In this document: positions 45,849-54,721 of the stretch, one piece after another | Layout: each line of letters begins with the position of its first letter | Numbering within the stretch: the first letter of the stretch is position 1 | Assembly (NCBI RefSeq): GCF_001685355.1 | Contig: NZ_CP016438.1 | Coordinates: forward strand, 1,612,001 to 1,676,000 | Length of the DNA: 64,000 nucleotides | Direction of reading: 5' to 3' | Origin: Streptomyces lincolnensis | Lineage (GTDB): Bacteria > Actinomycetota > Actinomycetes > Streptomycetales > Streptomycetaceae | Position numbers and translations under genes: made by a program | The notes under the pieces: model-generated | Told to the model about the DNA's origin: nothing | What the model saw: the letters and a program-made list of their open reading frames with translations, nothing else | The model's database searches: none

Positions 45849-45860
45849 GCCGGGTGAACG

Positions 45861-46943
45861 TCAGGGAGCGCGCAGGTCGACGAGTTCGGCCAGTGCCTCG
45901 CGGTGGGCGCCCGCCGTGCCGTAGGCGATCGCGTCGGCCTTGGCCCGCTTCAGATACAGGTGGATCGGGTGCTCCCAGGTCATGCCGATGCCTGCGTGCA
46001 GTTGCAGCGCCTCCTCGGCGGCGCGCACGGCGACCGACGCCGCGTAGGCCTGGGCCACGGCGACCGCCACGGCCGTCTCCTGGCCGAGCGGGTCGTTCGC
46101 GAGCGCGTCGGCGGCGTTGCGGGCGGCGGCACGGAGACTGACGACCTCCAGCCACAGCTGGGCGAGCCGGTGCTTGAGCGCCTGGAAGCCGCCGACGGGC
46201 CGGTTGAACTGCTTGCGCTCCTTGAGATAGCGCACGGTCTCCGTCAACGCCCATTCGGCGAGCCCGAGTTGCTCGGAGGCGAGCAGTCCGGCGGCGGAGC
46301 GCAGGGCGCGGCGGACGGCGGGTTCGGCGTCGCCGAGAAGGCGGCCCGGGGCGCCGTCGAGCACGACCTTCGCCACCGGCCGGGTCAGGTCCAGGGACAC
46401 CTGCGGGGTGATGGTGGCGGCGTCCGCGTCGACCGCGTACAGACCGCCGTCGTCGGCGGGCACCAGCAGCACATCGGCGACGGCTGCGTCCGCGATCGCG
46501 GTCAACTCCCCGTGCAGAGCGCCGCCTTCATGGCGTACGACCCGGTAGGCGGCGCCCGCCGGCACGTTCAACGCCACCGCGAGCGCGCCGATCCGCCGCC
46601 CGGAGGCCAGCTCGGCGAGGAGGTCGTCGGCGTCGCAGGCCAGCAGGGCTTCTGTCGCGACCACGGCGCTCGTCAGGTACGGCACGGGGGCGACCGCGCG
46701 GCCCAACTCCTCCATGACCACCGCGGTTTCGCGGTGCGTGGCGCCCTGGCCGCCCTTCTCCTCGGGCACCAGCAGGCCCGCGAGGCCCATGCCGTCGGCG
46801 AGGGCCTTCCAGGCCGCGAGGTCGTGCGGGGTGCCGGACTCGGTGCGGGCGATGACACCGGGCGCGTCGCAGTGGTCGGCGAGCAGATCCCGTACGGCGG
46901 ACCGCAGCGCCTCTTCCTCCTCGGAGTACAGGAGATCCGTCAT
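45861..46943 (-). CDS. Acyl-CoA dehydrogenase, small subunit-like
   Basis: 360 residues; ATG at 46943 overlaps the preceding gene's stop by four bases. N-terminal helical domain, middle beta domain and C-terminal helices of the acyl-CoA dehydrogenase fold are seen (GLAGLLVPEEKGGQGA; YLKERKQFNRPVGGFQALKH; LHAGIGMTWEHPIHLYLKRAK). It is shorter than typical homotetrameric enzymes (about 380-400), and the middle FAD-contacting segments are degenerate. Actinobacteria have paired dehydrogenases forming alpha2beta2 enzymes for steroid or branched acyl-CoA; adjacency with a second, different dehydrogenase suggests this here. Confidence 0.87.
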   Translation of the reverse strand: MTDLLYSEEEEALRSAVRDLLADHCDAPGVIARTESGTPHDLAAWKALADGMGLAGLLVPEEKGGQGATHRETAVVMEELGRAVAPVPYLTSAVVATEALLACDADDLLAELASGRRIGALAVALNVPAGAAYRVVRHEGGALHGELTAIADAAVADVLLVPADDGGLYAVDADAATITPQVSLDLTRPVAKVVLDGAPGRLLGDAEPAVRRALRSAAGLLASEQLGLAEWALTETVRYLKERKQFNRPVGGFQALKHRLAQLWLEVVSLRAAARNAADALANDPLGQETAVAVAVAQAYAASVAVRAAEEALQLHAGIGMTWEHPIHLYLKRAKADAIAYGTAGAHREALAELVDLRAP

Positions 46944-48121
46944 CGGGCCAGGTCCTTCCATGCGACGTCCTTGTCGGTGCGCGGCTCGGACGGCAGGCCC
47001 AGGACGCGCTCGGCGACGATGTTCAGCAGGACCTCGCTGGTCCCGCCTTCGATGCTGTTGCCCTTGGAGCGCAGATAGCGGTAGCCGGCGTCGCGGCCGA
47101 CGAAGTCCACCAGCTCCGGTCGGCGCATGGTCCAGTCGTCGTACAACAGACCTTCCTCGCCGCGGAGTTCGACCTCCAGGCCGCTGATCTCCTGGTTGAG
47201 GCGGGCGAACGCGAGCTTCATGCCGGCGCCCTCGGGGCCGGGCTGGCCGGCCACGAGCTGTTGGCGCAGCCGCTCACCGGTGAGACGGGCGACCTCGGCG
47301 TCGACCCACAGCTTCAGCAACCGCTGGTGGAGGTCGTGGGTGCGCAGTTCGGGCCGCTCGCGCCAGGTCCTGGCGACCGGGCCGATCATGCCGCCCTCGC
47401 GGGGCAGCCGCATACCGCCGATGGCGACGCGTTCGTTGTTCAGCGTGGTCTGCGCGACCCGCCAGCCGTCGCCGACCTCGCCCAGGCGGCGGGCGTCGGG
47501 AATGCGGACGTCGGTGAGGAACACCTCGTTGAACTCGGCCTCGCCGGTGATCTGGCGCAGCGGCCGGACCTCGACGCCCGGGTCGGTCATGTCACACAGG
47601 AAGTAGGTGATGCCCGCGTGCTTGGGCACGTCCGGGTCGGTGCGGGCGATGAGGATGGCCCAGCGGGCGACATGGGCGCTGGAGGTCCACACCTTCTGCC
47701 CGTTGACGACCCAGTCCTCGCCCTCCCGGACGGCGCGCGTGCCGAGCGCGGCGAGGTCGGATCCGGCGCCGGGTTCGCTGAACAGCTGGCACCACACCTC
47801 CTCGCCGGTCCACAGGGGCCGCAGATAGCGCTGCTTCTGGTCCTCGGTGCCGTACTTGAGGATCGTCGGGGCGGCCATGCCGAGGCCGATGCCGATGCGC
47901 CGCGGGTCGTTGTCGGGGGCGCCCGCCGCCTCCAGCTCGGTGTCCACGACGACTTGGAGGGAGCGGGGCGCGCCCAGTCCGCCGAGGCCCTCGGGGTAGT
48001 GCACCCAGGCGAGGCCGGCGTCGAAGCGGGCCCTGAGGAAGTCGATCCTGTCGGTGCTCGCGGGCGGGTGTGCGGCCAGCAACTCGGCGGTGCGGCGCTT
48101 GAGTTCGGCTGCGTCGGTCAT
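46940..48121 (-). CDS. Acyl-CoA dehydrogenase, large subunit-like
   Basis: 393 residues from ATG 48121, overlapping the oxidoreductase stop by four bases. Canonical segments are present: CQLFSEPGAGSDLAAL and WVVNGQKVWTSSA for FAD and substrate contact, and EGGTSEVLLNIVAERVLGLP near the C-terminus. Catalyses alpha,beta-dehydrogenation of an acyl-CoA with electron transfer flavoprotein as acceptor. It likely forms a complex with the next gene's product. The substrate chain is unknown. Confidence 0.9.
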   Translation of the reverse strand: MTDAAELKRRTAELLAAHPPASTDRIDFLRARFDAGLAWVHYPEGLGGLGAPRSLQVVVDTELEAAGAPDNDPRRIGIGLGMAAPTILKYGTEDQKQRYLRPLWTGEEVWCQLFSEPGAGSDLAALGTRAVREGEDWVVNGQKVWTSSAHVARWAILIARTDPDVPKHAGITYFLCDMTDPGVEVRPLRQITGEAEFNEVFLTDVRIPDARRLGEVGDGWRVAQTTLNNERVAIGGMRLPREGGMIGPVARTWRERPELRTHDLHQRLLKLWVDAEVARLTGERLRQQLVAGQPGPEGAGMKLAFARLNQEISGLEVELRGEEGLLYDDWTMRRPELVDFVGRDAGYRYLRSKGNSIEGGTSEVLLNIVAERVLGLPSEPRTDKDVAWKDLAR

Positions 48122-49089
48122 GCCCGGGCTCCTTCCGTCGGCAGGACGGCGATGCGGCCGGTGGTGGTCCCGTCGCCGACCCGCTGGACCGCGGCCGCCG
48201 CCTCGGCCAGCGGTACCCGCTCGCTCACCAGCGGCTTGATCGCGCCCCGGGCGGCCAGTTCGGTGAGCTGCTCGTGGCAGTGCCGGACCAGCTTGGGGTT
48301 CTTGGTGTTGTACAGGCCCCAGTGCAGGCCGAGGACGGAGTAGTTCTTCACCAGGGCGTGGTTGAGCGAGGGGCTGGGGATCGTCCCGCTCGCGAAGCCG
48401 ACGACGACGATCCGGCCCTCGAAGGCCACGGCCTTGGCGGACTGGGTGTAGGCCTCGCCGCCCACGGGGTCGTAGATCACGTCGGCGCCCCGGCCGCCGG
48501 TGGCCTCCTTGACCGCGGCGATCACGTCCTCGCTCCTGCGGTCGATGACCAGGTCGCAGCCCAGCTCCCGGGCGACGGCGGCCTTGTCGGCGCCGCCGAC
48601 GACACCGATCACCCGCGCGCCGGCCGCCTTGCCGAGCTGCACGGCCGCGCTGCCGACCCCTCCTGCGGCAGCGTGGACGAGCAGCGTCTCCCCGGCCTCC
48701 AGCCGGGCCCGGCGGTGCAGGCCGAACCAGCCCGTCTGGTAGCCGATGTGCAGGGCGGCCGCCTCGGCGTCGTCCAGCGAGTCGGGCGCGGGCAGCAGGG
48801 CGGCGGCGTCCGCGACGGCGTACTCGGCGAAACCGCCGTACGGCAGGGCGGGGTTGGCGATGACCCGCCGCCCGTCCTCGGTCTCGCCGCAGATCTCCAG
48901 GCCGGGGGTGAACGGCAGCGGGGGCCTGACCTGGTAGTGGCCGCGGACCATGAGCACGTCCGGGAAGTTGACGTTGGCGGCACGCACCTTCAGCAGGACC
49001 TGGCCGTCACCGGGCATGGGCCGCGCCACGTCCTCCAGGCGCATCACCTCGCCCGGCTCGCCGTTCTCGTGCACTTGCCATGCCTGCAT
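48118..49089 (-). CDS. NADPH:quinone oxidoreductase (zinc-free MDR family)
   Basis: 323 residues, ATG at 49089 with GGAGGC upstream. A GroES-like N-terminal domain is followed by a Rossmann domain with HAAAGGVGSAAVQLGKAAG; the catalytic-zinc cysteines of alcohol dehydrogenases are missing, as in quinone oxidoreductases and enoyl reductases. It is the first gene of the operon with two acyl-CoA dehydrogenases, so it may reduce an enone or enoyl thioester in the same degradative route. A TetR-type operator overlaps its promoter. Confidence 0.9.
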   Translation of the reverse strand: MQAWQVHENGEPGEVMRLEDVARPMPGDGQVLLKVRAANVNFPDVLMVRGHYQVRPPLPFTPGLEICGETEDGRRVIANPALPYGGFAEYAVADAAALLPAPDSLDDAEAAALHIGYQTGWFGLHRRARLEAGETLLVHAAAGGVGSAAVQLGKAAGARVIGVVGGADKAAVARELGCDLVIDRRSEDVIAAVKEATGGRGADVIYDPVGGEAYTQSAKAVAFEGRIVVVGFASGTIPSPSLNHALVKNYSVLGLHWGLYNTKNPKLVRHCHEQLTELAARGAIKPLVSERVPLAEAAAAVQRVGDGTTTGRIAVLPTEGARA

Positions 49090-49156
49090 GCGGTGCCTCC
49101 ACGGGACTGCGTCGTCGTACCGGAGTCATGACCGGGGTATGACCGGCGTCCACCGC

Positions 49157-49173
49157 ATACTAAGCGGTCGCTT
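49157..49173. promoter_or_regulatory. Operator AAGCG-GT-CGCTT overlapping the -10 of the oxidoreductase operon
   Basis: Perfect inverted repeat AAGCG/CGCTT at 49162-49173. It abuts TAGTAT (27-style -10, minus strand, 49162-49157), 17 bases from a weak -35 TTCCCT. Such sites are typical for TetR-family repressors of acyl-CoA metabolism. Confidence 0.6.
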
Positions 49174-49194
49174 GTCGTGAGGGAACCGTCGGCG

Positions 49195-49791
49195 TCAGTC
49201 GTCTTCGCCACTCCTGCGCCTCGACCGGGCCCGCACGTGCATCCGCTCCCCCTGCGGCCCGAACAGGCTGAGGAATTCCACCGGCCCCTCCCCCGTCGAC
49301 CCGAACCAGTGCGGCACCCGGGTGTCGAACTCGACGGCCTCCCCCGCGGTCAGCACGATGTCGTGGTCGCCGAGGACCATCCGCAGCCGCCCCGCCATCA
49401 CGTACAGCCACTCGTAGCCCTCGTGGGTCCGCGGTTCGGGCTCGGCCTGTTCCTGCGGCACCAGGACCTTGAAGGCCTGGAGTCCGCCGGGCTGCCGGGT
49501 CAGCGGCCAGTACGTGCGGCCGTGCCGCCTGATCGGCTCGGCCCGCACCCGGGGATCGCGCACCGCGGGCGCGGCCACCAGCTCGTCCAGCGCCACCTCG
49601 TGCGCCCGCGCGATCGGCAGCAGCAGCTCCAGGCTGGGCTTGCGCAGCCCCGACTCCAGCCGGGAGAGCGTGCTCACCGAGATACCGGTCGCCTCGGACA
49701 GACCGGCGAGCGTCGCGCCCCGCTCCTTCCGGATCCGCCGCAGCCGGGGGCCGACCTCCGCGAGGACCTCGTCCATGCCGTCGTCACTCAT
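49195..49791 (-). CDS. XRE-family regulator with C-terminal cupin
   Basis: 198 residues; ATG at 49791 preceded by AGGTG. The N-terminal helix-turn-helix (LRRIRKERGATLAGLSEATGISVSTLSRLESG, about 17-48) is followed by a cupin domain (HEGYEWLYVMAGRLRMVLGDH; PHWFGSTGEGPVEFLSLF). Cupin-XRE proteins sense small ligands and commonly control a divergent or nearby gene. Here the divergent gene is a thioredoxin-reductase-like flavoprotein, and a palindrome lies between the two. Downstream in the same direction lies the quinone oxidoreductase, 105 bases away with its own promoter. Confidence 0.9.
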   Translation of the reverse strand: MSDDGMDEVLAEVGPRLRRIRKERGATLAGLSEATGISVSTLSRLESGLRKPSLELLLPIARAHEVALDELVAAPAVRDPRVRAEPIRRHGRTYWPLTRQPGGLQAFKVLVPQEQAEPEPRTHEGYEWLYVMAGRLRMVLGDHDIVLTAGEAVEFDTRVPHWFGSTGEGPVEFLSLFGPQGERMHVRARSRRRSGEDD

Positions 49792-49811
49792 GACACCTAT
49801 TGCAGTTTCAG

Positions 49812-49823
49812 CAAACATGTTTG
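49812..49823. promoter_or_regulatory. Palindrome CAAACATGTTTG between XRE regulator and flavoprotein
   Basis: Perfect 12-bp inverted repeat, A/T-rich against its surroundings, 20 bases upstream of the regulator ATG and 46 bases before the flavoprotein ATG. A probable operator for the XRE-cupin protein. Confidence 0.65.
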
Positions 49824-49869
49824 TCAAGGTGGCAGTGGCCGCGCGACTGTCTCAGTGGAGGTGGTCACC

Positions 49870-50805
49870 ATGACCGAGAACAACATCGACACGTACGAGG
49901 TGGTCGTCGTCGGCGGCGGCGCGGCCGGACTGTCCGCCGCGCTGGTCCTGGGCCGGGCCCGGCGCCGGACGCTGGTCGTCGACGCGGGTGAGCCCCGCAA
50001 CGCTCCCGCCGCGCACATGCAGGGCTATCTGTCCCGGGACGGGATGTCCCCGGCCGACTTCCTGGCGGTGGGCCGCGAGGAGATCGCCCGGTACGGCGTC
50101 GAGCTGGTGCGCGACCGGGTGGTGGACGTGGCCGAGGGCTTCACCGTGGATCTGGCGGGCGGACGCACCGTCCGGGCCCGGCGCCTGGTGATCGCGACCG
50201 GCCTGAAGGACGAGCTGCCCGAGGTCCCCGGCCTCGCCGAGCGCTTCGGGCGCGATGTGCTGCACTGCCCGTACTGCCACGGCTGGGAGGTGCGCGACCA
50301 GGCGTTCGGCGTGCTCGCCACCACCCCGATGAGCGTGCACCAGGCGTTGATCGTCTCCCAGTGGTCGAAGGACGTGACCTTCTTCCTGCACACCGTCGCC
50401 GAGGAGGAGCTGTCGGACGACGACCTGCGCAGGCTGGCGGCGGCCGGGGTCGAGGTGGTGCCCGGCGTGGTCTCCGCACTGGTCACGGAGGACGACCGGC
50501 TCACCGGCGTCCGGCTCGCGGACGGCACCTCGCACGACCGCGAGGTGCTGTTCGTGGCACCCCGGGCCGTCCCGCAGACCGATCTGCTGCGGCGCCTGGG
50601 CGCGGAGCTGGTCGAGACCCCGTTCGGCGCTTACCCCGTCGTCGACGAGACGGGTCTGACCAGCGTCCCGGGCGTGTGGTCCGCGGGCAACGCGCGGGGC
50701 TTCGGCGAGCAGGTCGTGAACGCGGCGGCCGGCGGGTACCGGGCCGGCGCCACGATCAACGGCGAGCTGCTGATGACGGACCTCGACGCGGCCGTCGGGG
50801 TGTAG
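49870..50805 (+). CDS. Thioredoxin-reductase-like FAD/NAD(P) oxidoreductase
   Basis: 311 residues from ATG 49870 (GGAGGTGG upstream). FAD motif VVVGGGAAGLSAALVLG at the N-terminus, redox pair CPYC at Cys133/Cys136, and the second FAD contact GVWSAGNARG near the C-terminus. The NADPH-binding loop between is degenerate (FGVLATTPMSVHQAL), so the electron donor is unsure. Homologues act as thioredoxin reductase-like enzymes or as disulfide oxidases such as GliT/HlmI. No thioredoxin gene is adjacent. Divergent from an XRE-cupin regulator that likely controls it. Confidence 0.87.
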   Translation: MTENNIDTYEVVVVGGGAAGLSAALVLGRARRRTLVVDAGEPRNAPAAHMQGYLSRDGMSPADFLAVGREEIARYGVELVRDRVVDVAEGFTVDLAGGRTVRARRLVIATGLKDELPEVPGLAERFGRDVLHCPYCHGWEVRDQAFGVLATTPMSVHQALIVSQWSKDVTFFLHTVAEEELSDDDLRRLAAAGVEVVPGVVSALVTEDDRLTGVRLADGTSHDREVLFVAPRAVPQTDLLRRLGAELVETPFGAYPVVDETGLTSVPGVWSAGNARGFGEQVVNAAAGGYRAGATINGELLMTDLDAAVGV

Positions 50806-50834
50806 AGCGTCCGCCTCCGGTGCACCATGGCTGC

Positions 50835-52373
50835 ATGCTGTTGACCCGGCTGGCCCGTGTGTCCCAGGAGGTGGCCGCCACCTCGGCGCGCTCCCGGAAG
50901 ATCGCGCTCCTCGCCGAGCTGTTCCGGGACGCCGAGGCGGCGGACGTGCCGATCGTCATCCCCTATCTCGCCGGACGGCTGCCCCAGGGGCGCCTCGGTG
51001 TCGGCTGGAAGATGCTGAGCCGGCCGGTCGCCCCGGCCTCCGAACCGACGCTGACCGTGCGCGAGGTGGATGCCCTGCTCAGCGCGCTCGGCAAGGTCTC
51101 GGGTGCCGGCTCACAGGCCGAGCGGGCCCGGCTGGTCGGGGAGCTGATGGGCGCGGCGACGGAGGGCGAGCAACGCTTCCTGCTCGGGCTGATCAGCGGC
51201 GAGGTGCGGCAGGGCGCGCTGGACGCGGTCGCCATCGAGGGCCTCGCCCGGGCGACCGAGGCGCCCCCGGCGGACGTGCGGCGGGCCGTGATGCTCGCGG
51301 GCTCGCTCCAGACGGTGGCCGAGGCCCTGCTCGCGGACGGCCCCTCGGCGCTGGACCGCTTCCGGCTGACCGTGGGCCGCCCCGTCCTGCCGATGCTCGC
51401 CCACAGCGCCTCCTCGGTCGCCGAGGCGGTCGGGAAGCTCGGTGCCTCGACGGTCGAGGAGAAGCTGGACGGCATCCGTGTCCAGATCCACCGCGACGGC
51501 GACGTCGTCCGCCTGTACACCCGCACCCTCGACGACATCACCGACCGGCTGCCCGAACTGACCTCGGCCGCACTGGAGTTGCGGGGCGAGCGGTTCATCC
51601 TGGACGGCGAGGTGATCGCCTTCGACGAGGACGGCCGTCCCCGCTCCTTCCAGGAGATCGCCGGCCGGGTCGGCTCCCGCGTGGACGTGACCACGGCCGC
51701 CCGCACGGTTCCCGTCTCCCCCGTCTTCTTCGACGCGCTGTCCGTCGACGACCGCGACCTGCTCGACCTGCCGTTCGCCGAGCGGCACGCGGAGCTGGCC
51801 CGGCTGGTGCCCGAGCCGATGCGGGTGCGCCGCACGGTGGTGGCCGGCCCCGAGGACGTCGGTACGGCGGAGGAGTTCCTCGCCGAGACCCTGAAGCGCG
51901 GTCACGAGGGGGTCGTGGCGAAGTCCCTCGACGCCCCCTACAGCGCGGGCCGGCGCGGCGCGTCCTGGCTGAAGGTCAAGCCCGTGCACACCCTCGACCT
52001 GGTGGTCCTGGCCGCCGAGTGGGGCCACGGCCGCCGCACCGGCAAGCTCTCCAACCTCCACCTCGGCGCCCGCACCGCCGACGGCGGCTTCGCCATGCTC
52101 GGCAAGACCTTCAAGGGCATGACCGACGCCCTGCTCACCTGGCAGACCGAACGGCTCCGGGAACTGGCCGTGGACACCGACGGCCACGTGGTGACCGTAC
52201 GCCCCGAACTCGTCGTGGAGATCGCCTACGACGGTCTCCAGAGGTCCACCCGCTACCCGGCCGGCGTCACCCTGCGCTTCGCCCGCGTCGTCCGCTACCG
52301 GGAGGACAAGCGGCCGCAGGACGCGGACACGGTCGAGACCCTGCTCGCCGCCCATCCGGAGGTACGGCCGTGA
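50835..52373 (+). CDS. ATP-dependent DNA ligase (LigB type)
   Basis: 512 residues from ATG 50835; the longer frame upstream overlaps the flavoprotein gene in another frame. An N-terminal helical DNA-binding domain (about 1-175) precedes the nucleotidyltransferase core with adenylated Lys210 in EEKLDGIR, then RFILDGEVIAF, HEGVVAKSLDAPY and WLKVKP, and an OB-fold end. It joins DNA nicks using ATP. The size fits mycobacterial LigB, a non-essential ligase without polymerase or nuclease domains. The Nudix gene overlaps its stop codon, so the two are translated together. A similar gene is recalled as SCO1202. Confidence 0.93.
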   Translation: MLLTRLARVSQEVAATSARSRKIALLAELFRDAEAADVPIVIPYLAGRLPQGRLGVGWKMLSRPVAPASEPTLTVREVDALLSALGKVSGAGSQAERARLVGELMGAATEGEQRFLLGLISGEVRQGALDAVAIEGLARATEAPPADVRRAVMLAGSLQTVAEALLADGPSALDRFRLTVGRPVLPMLAHSASSVAEAVGKLGASTVEEKLDGIRVQIHRDGDVVRLYTRTLDDITDRLPELTSAALELRGERFILDGEVIAFDEDGRPRSFQEIAGRVGSRVDVTTAARTVPVSPVFFDALSVDDRDLLDLPFAERHAELARLVPEPMRVRRTVVAGPEDVGTAEEFLAETLKRGHEGVVAKSLDAPYSAGRRGASWLKVKPVHTLDLVVLAAEWGHGRRTGKLSNLHLGARTADGGFAMLGKTFKGMTDALLTWQTERLRELAVDTDGHVVTVRPELVVEIAYDGLQRSTRYPAGVTLRFARVVRYREDKRPQDADTVETLLAAHPEVRP

Positions 52374-52828
52374 AGCGCAGCGCGGGCCTGCTGCTGTTCC
52401 GCCACACCGACCACGGCCTGGAGGTGTTGCTCGGACACATGGGCGGCCCCTTCTTCGCCCGCCGCGACGCCGGGGCATGGACCGTCCCCAAGGGCGAGTA
52501 CGACCCGGAGGAGACCGCCTGGGACGCCGCCCGCCGCGAGTTCCAGGAGGAGCTGGGCCTGCCGCCGCCCGACGGGGAGGCCGTACCGCTCGGCGAGGTC
52601 CGGCAGACGAACGGGAAGACCGTCACCGCGTGGGCGGTGGAGGCGGACCTCGACCCGGCCACCGTCGTCCCGGGGACCTTCCGCATGGAGTGGCCCCCGA
52701 AGTCCGGCGAGTTCCGGGACTTCCCCGAGCTGGACCGCGTGGAGTGGTTCGGCCTGGACCGGGCGCGGGCCGTGATCGTGAAGGCCCAGGCCGCGTTTCT
52801 CGACCGGCTGGCGGAGCACTCGGCCTGA
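52370..52828 (+). CDS. Nudix hydrolase
   Basis: 152 residues starting at GTG 52370, overlapping the ligase stop by four bases and preceded by GGAGG. The full Nudix box is visible: GEYDPEETAWDAARREFQEELGL (43-65 in outline) with the REFQEE metal-binding core. It hydrolyses a nucleoside diphosphate linked to another group, such as a dinucleoside polyphosphate or an oxidised nucleotide. Coupling to a DNA ligase suggests cleaning of adenylated or damaged nucleotides, which is inference. Confidence 0.92.
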   Translation: MKRSAGLLLFRHTDHGLEVLLGHMGGPFFARRDAGAWTVPKGEYDPEETAWDAARREFQEELGLPPPDGEAVPLGEVRQTNGKTVTAWAVEADLDPATVVPGTFRMEWPPKSGEFRDFPELDRVEWFGLDRARAVIVKAQAAFLDRLAEHSA

Positions 52829-52904
52829 GCAGCCGCGTACGCGTTGCGGTCACCGGCGCGGCGCGGGAAGGTCGAAGCACAGTCAGCTCTTCAGGAGGTC
52901 GGTC

Positions 52905-54290
52905 ATGCCCATCGCGACGGTGAACCCGGCGAACGGCGAGACGCTCAAGCGGTACGAGGCCATGGGCGAGCAGGAGATCGAGCGCCGGCTCCAGCTCGCG
53001 GAGGCCACCTTCCGCACCTATCGCCTGACGACCTTCGACGAGCGCGCCCGGCTGCTGCGCCGTGCCGCCGACCTGCTCGACGAGGACCAGCGGGACATCG
53101 CCCGCCTGATGACCACCGAGATGGGCAAGCCGGTCAAGCAGGCCCGCGCCGAGGCCGCGAAGTGCGCCAAGGCGATGCGCTGGTACGCCGACCACGCCCC
53201 CGAACTGCTCGCCGACGAGGAGCCCTCCGCCGACGACGTGAAGGACTCCGGCGCCTCCCGCGCCCTGGTCCGCTACCGGCCGCTGGGCCCGGTGCTCGCG
53301 GTGATGCCGTGGAACTTCCCGCTGTGGCAGGTGGTCCGCTTCGCGGCCCCCGCCCTGATGGCGGGCAACGTGGGCCTGCTCAAGCACGCCTCCAACGTCC
53401 CGCAGACGGCCCTCTACCTGGAGGACCTGTTCCACCGCGCGGGCTTCGGCGAGGGCACCTTCCAGACCCTGCTGATCGGTTCCGGCGCGGTCGACGACAT
53501 CCTGCGCGACGACCGCGTCAAGGCGGCCACGCTCACCGGCAGCGAGCCCGCGGGCCGGGCCGTCGCCTCCACCGCCTCACAGATGATCAAGAAGACGGTG
53601 CTGGAACTCGGCGGCAGCGACCCCTACGTCGTGATGCCGTCCGCCGACATCGACCGCGCCGCCGAGATCGCGGTGACCGCCCGGGTGCAGAACAACGGCC
53701 AGTCCTGCATCGCCGCCAAGCGGTTCATCGTCCACACGGACGTGTACGACGCCTTCGCCGAACGGTTCGTACGGGGCATGCAGACGCTGAAGGTCGGCGA
53801 CCCGCTGGAGGAGGACACCGAGATCGGCCCGCTCGCCAGCGAGCAGGGCCTGGCCGACCTGGAGGAACTCGTCGACGACGCCACCCGCGGTGGCGCCCGC
53901 GTGCTGTGCGGCGGCGAACGGCCCGACCGCGACGGCTGGTACTACCGGCCGACCGTCCTCGCCGGCATCACCCGCGAGATGCGCATCCACCGCGAGGAGG
54001 CCTTCGGCCCGGTCGCCACGCTGTACCGGGCGGCCGACCTGGACGAGGCCGTGCTGATCGCCAACGACTCGCCGTTCGGGCTGAGTTCCAACGTCTGGAC
54101 GCGGGACGAGGCCGAGATCGACCGGTTCGTACGGGATCTGGAGGCCGGCGGTGTGTACGTCAACGGCATGACCGCCTCCCACCCGGCGTTCCCGTTCGGC
54201 GGCGTCAAGCGGTCCGGATACGGGCGTGAGCTGTCCGGGCACGGAATCCGCGAGTTCTGCAACATCACGACGGTTTGGCACGGAGCGTGA
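52905..54290 (+). CDS. Aldehyde dehydrogenase (succinate-semialdehyde dehydrogenase-like)
   Basis: 461 residues from ATG 52905, preceded by AGGAGGT. Catalytic residues of the NAD(P)-dependent aldehyde dehydrogenases are present: the general base in LELGGSDPY and the nucleophile in NNGQSCIAAKRF; VMPWNFPLWQ and PFGGVKRSGYGRELSGHG fit the GabD1-like group. It oxidises an aldehyde, perhaps succinic semialdehyde, to the acid. Length is normal. The position before rppA corresponds, as I recall, to SCO1204. Confidence 0.92.
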   Translation: MPIATVNPANGETLKRYEAMGEQEIERRLQLAEATFRTYRLTTFDERARLLRRAADLLDEDQRDIARLMTTEMGKPVKQARAEAAKCAKAMRWYADHAPELLADEEPSADDVKDSGASRALVRYRPLGPVLAVMPWNFPLWQVVRFAAPALMAGNVGLLKHASNVPQTALYLEDLFHRAGFGEGTFQTLLIGSGAVDDILRDDRVKAATLTGSEPAGRAVASTASQMIKKTVLELGGSDPYVVMPSADIDRAAEIAVTARVQNNGQSCIAAKRFIVHTDVYDAFAERFVRGMQTLKVGDPLEEDTEIGPLASEQGLADLEELVDDATRGGARVLCGGERPDRDGWYYRPTVLAGITREMRIHREEAFGPVATLYRAADLDEAVLIANDSPFGLSSNVWTRDEAEIDRFVRDLEAGGVYVNGMTASHPAFPFGGVKRSGYGRELSGHGIREFCNITTVWHGA

Positions 54291-54315
54291 CGCTTGCGCA
54301 GCTACGATCCCGGGT

Positions 54316-54552
54316 GTGAACCGCGAAGTGACTCTGCCTCTGATCGTCGATGACCGCGGGACCTTGCAAGTGGCTGCCGCCGATGTCAGCAAGCTTTTGC
54401 GGACCGTTGGTGGGCGGTGGCTGCATCTGGTCGAAGCCGGGGAAGAGGGGCTGGACGAGGACACGGTTGCTGCACTGACGATCGAGCTGGCGAAGCTGGC
54501 CGATCGGATTGATGTGGCGTGTATTGCGCACAGTAGCGGGGGTGCGCCGTAG
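54316..54552 (+). CDS. Conserved hypothetical small protein
   Basis: 78 residues from GTG 54316. TACGAT at 54303-54308 is seven bases before the start, which would fit a -10 element of a leaderless transcript. The sequence is an all-soluble alpha/beta mix (LPLIVDDRGTLQVAAADVSKLL; LTIELAKLADRIDVACIA) with no motif I recognise. Base use is a little less GC-biased than the neighbours. A gene at this place upstream of rppA is recalled in S. coelicolor (SCO1205). Confidence 0.6.
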   Translation: MNREVTLPLIVDDRGTLQVAAADVSKLLRTVGGRWLHLVEAGEEGLDEDTVAALTIELAKLADRIDVACIAHSSGGAP

Positions 54553-54586
54553 GGGTTCTGTCCGTCGCCGTGTGCTGGTTCATCGT

Positions 54587-54615
54587 GGCTGGTCGCGCAG
54601 TTTCCCGCGCCCCTT
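54587..54615 (+). repeat. Streptomyces intergenic repeat, copy 1
   Basis: A 29-base element (GGCTGGTCGCGCAGTT... to ...CGCGCCCCTT) widespread between Streptomyces genes. An inverted copy with a single mismatch lies at 57573-57601, so the two bracket the rppA gene cluster. The rest of the 169-base gap before rppA shows no clear feature. Confidence 0.8.
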
Positions 54616-54721
54616 GGGTCGGGACCCTCGTCCTGCGTTTGGAGTAGCACCGCGCGAGATCGCCTGTCCCTCGGGTGAAGGTGGACTGGACCACTCTCTG
54701 AGGCGAAAGCAGGCACGGTTC

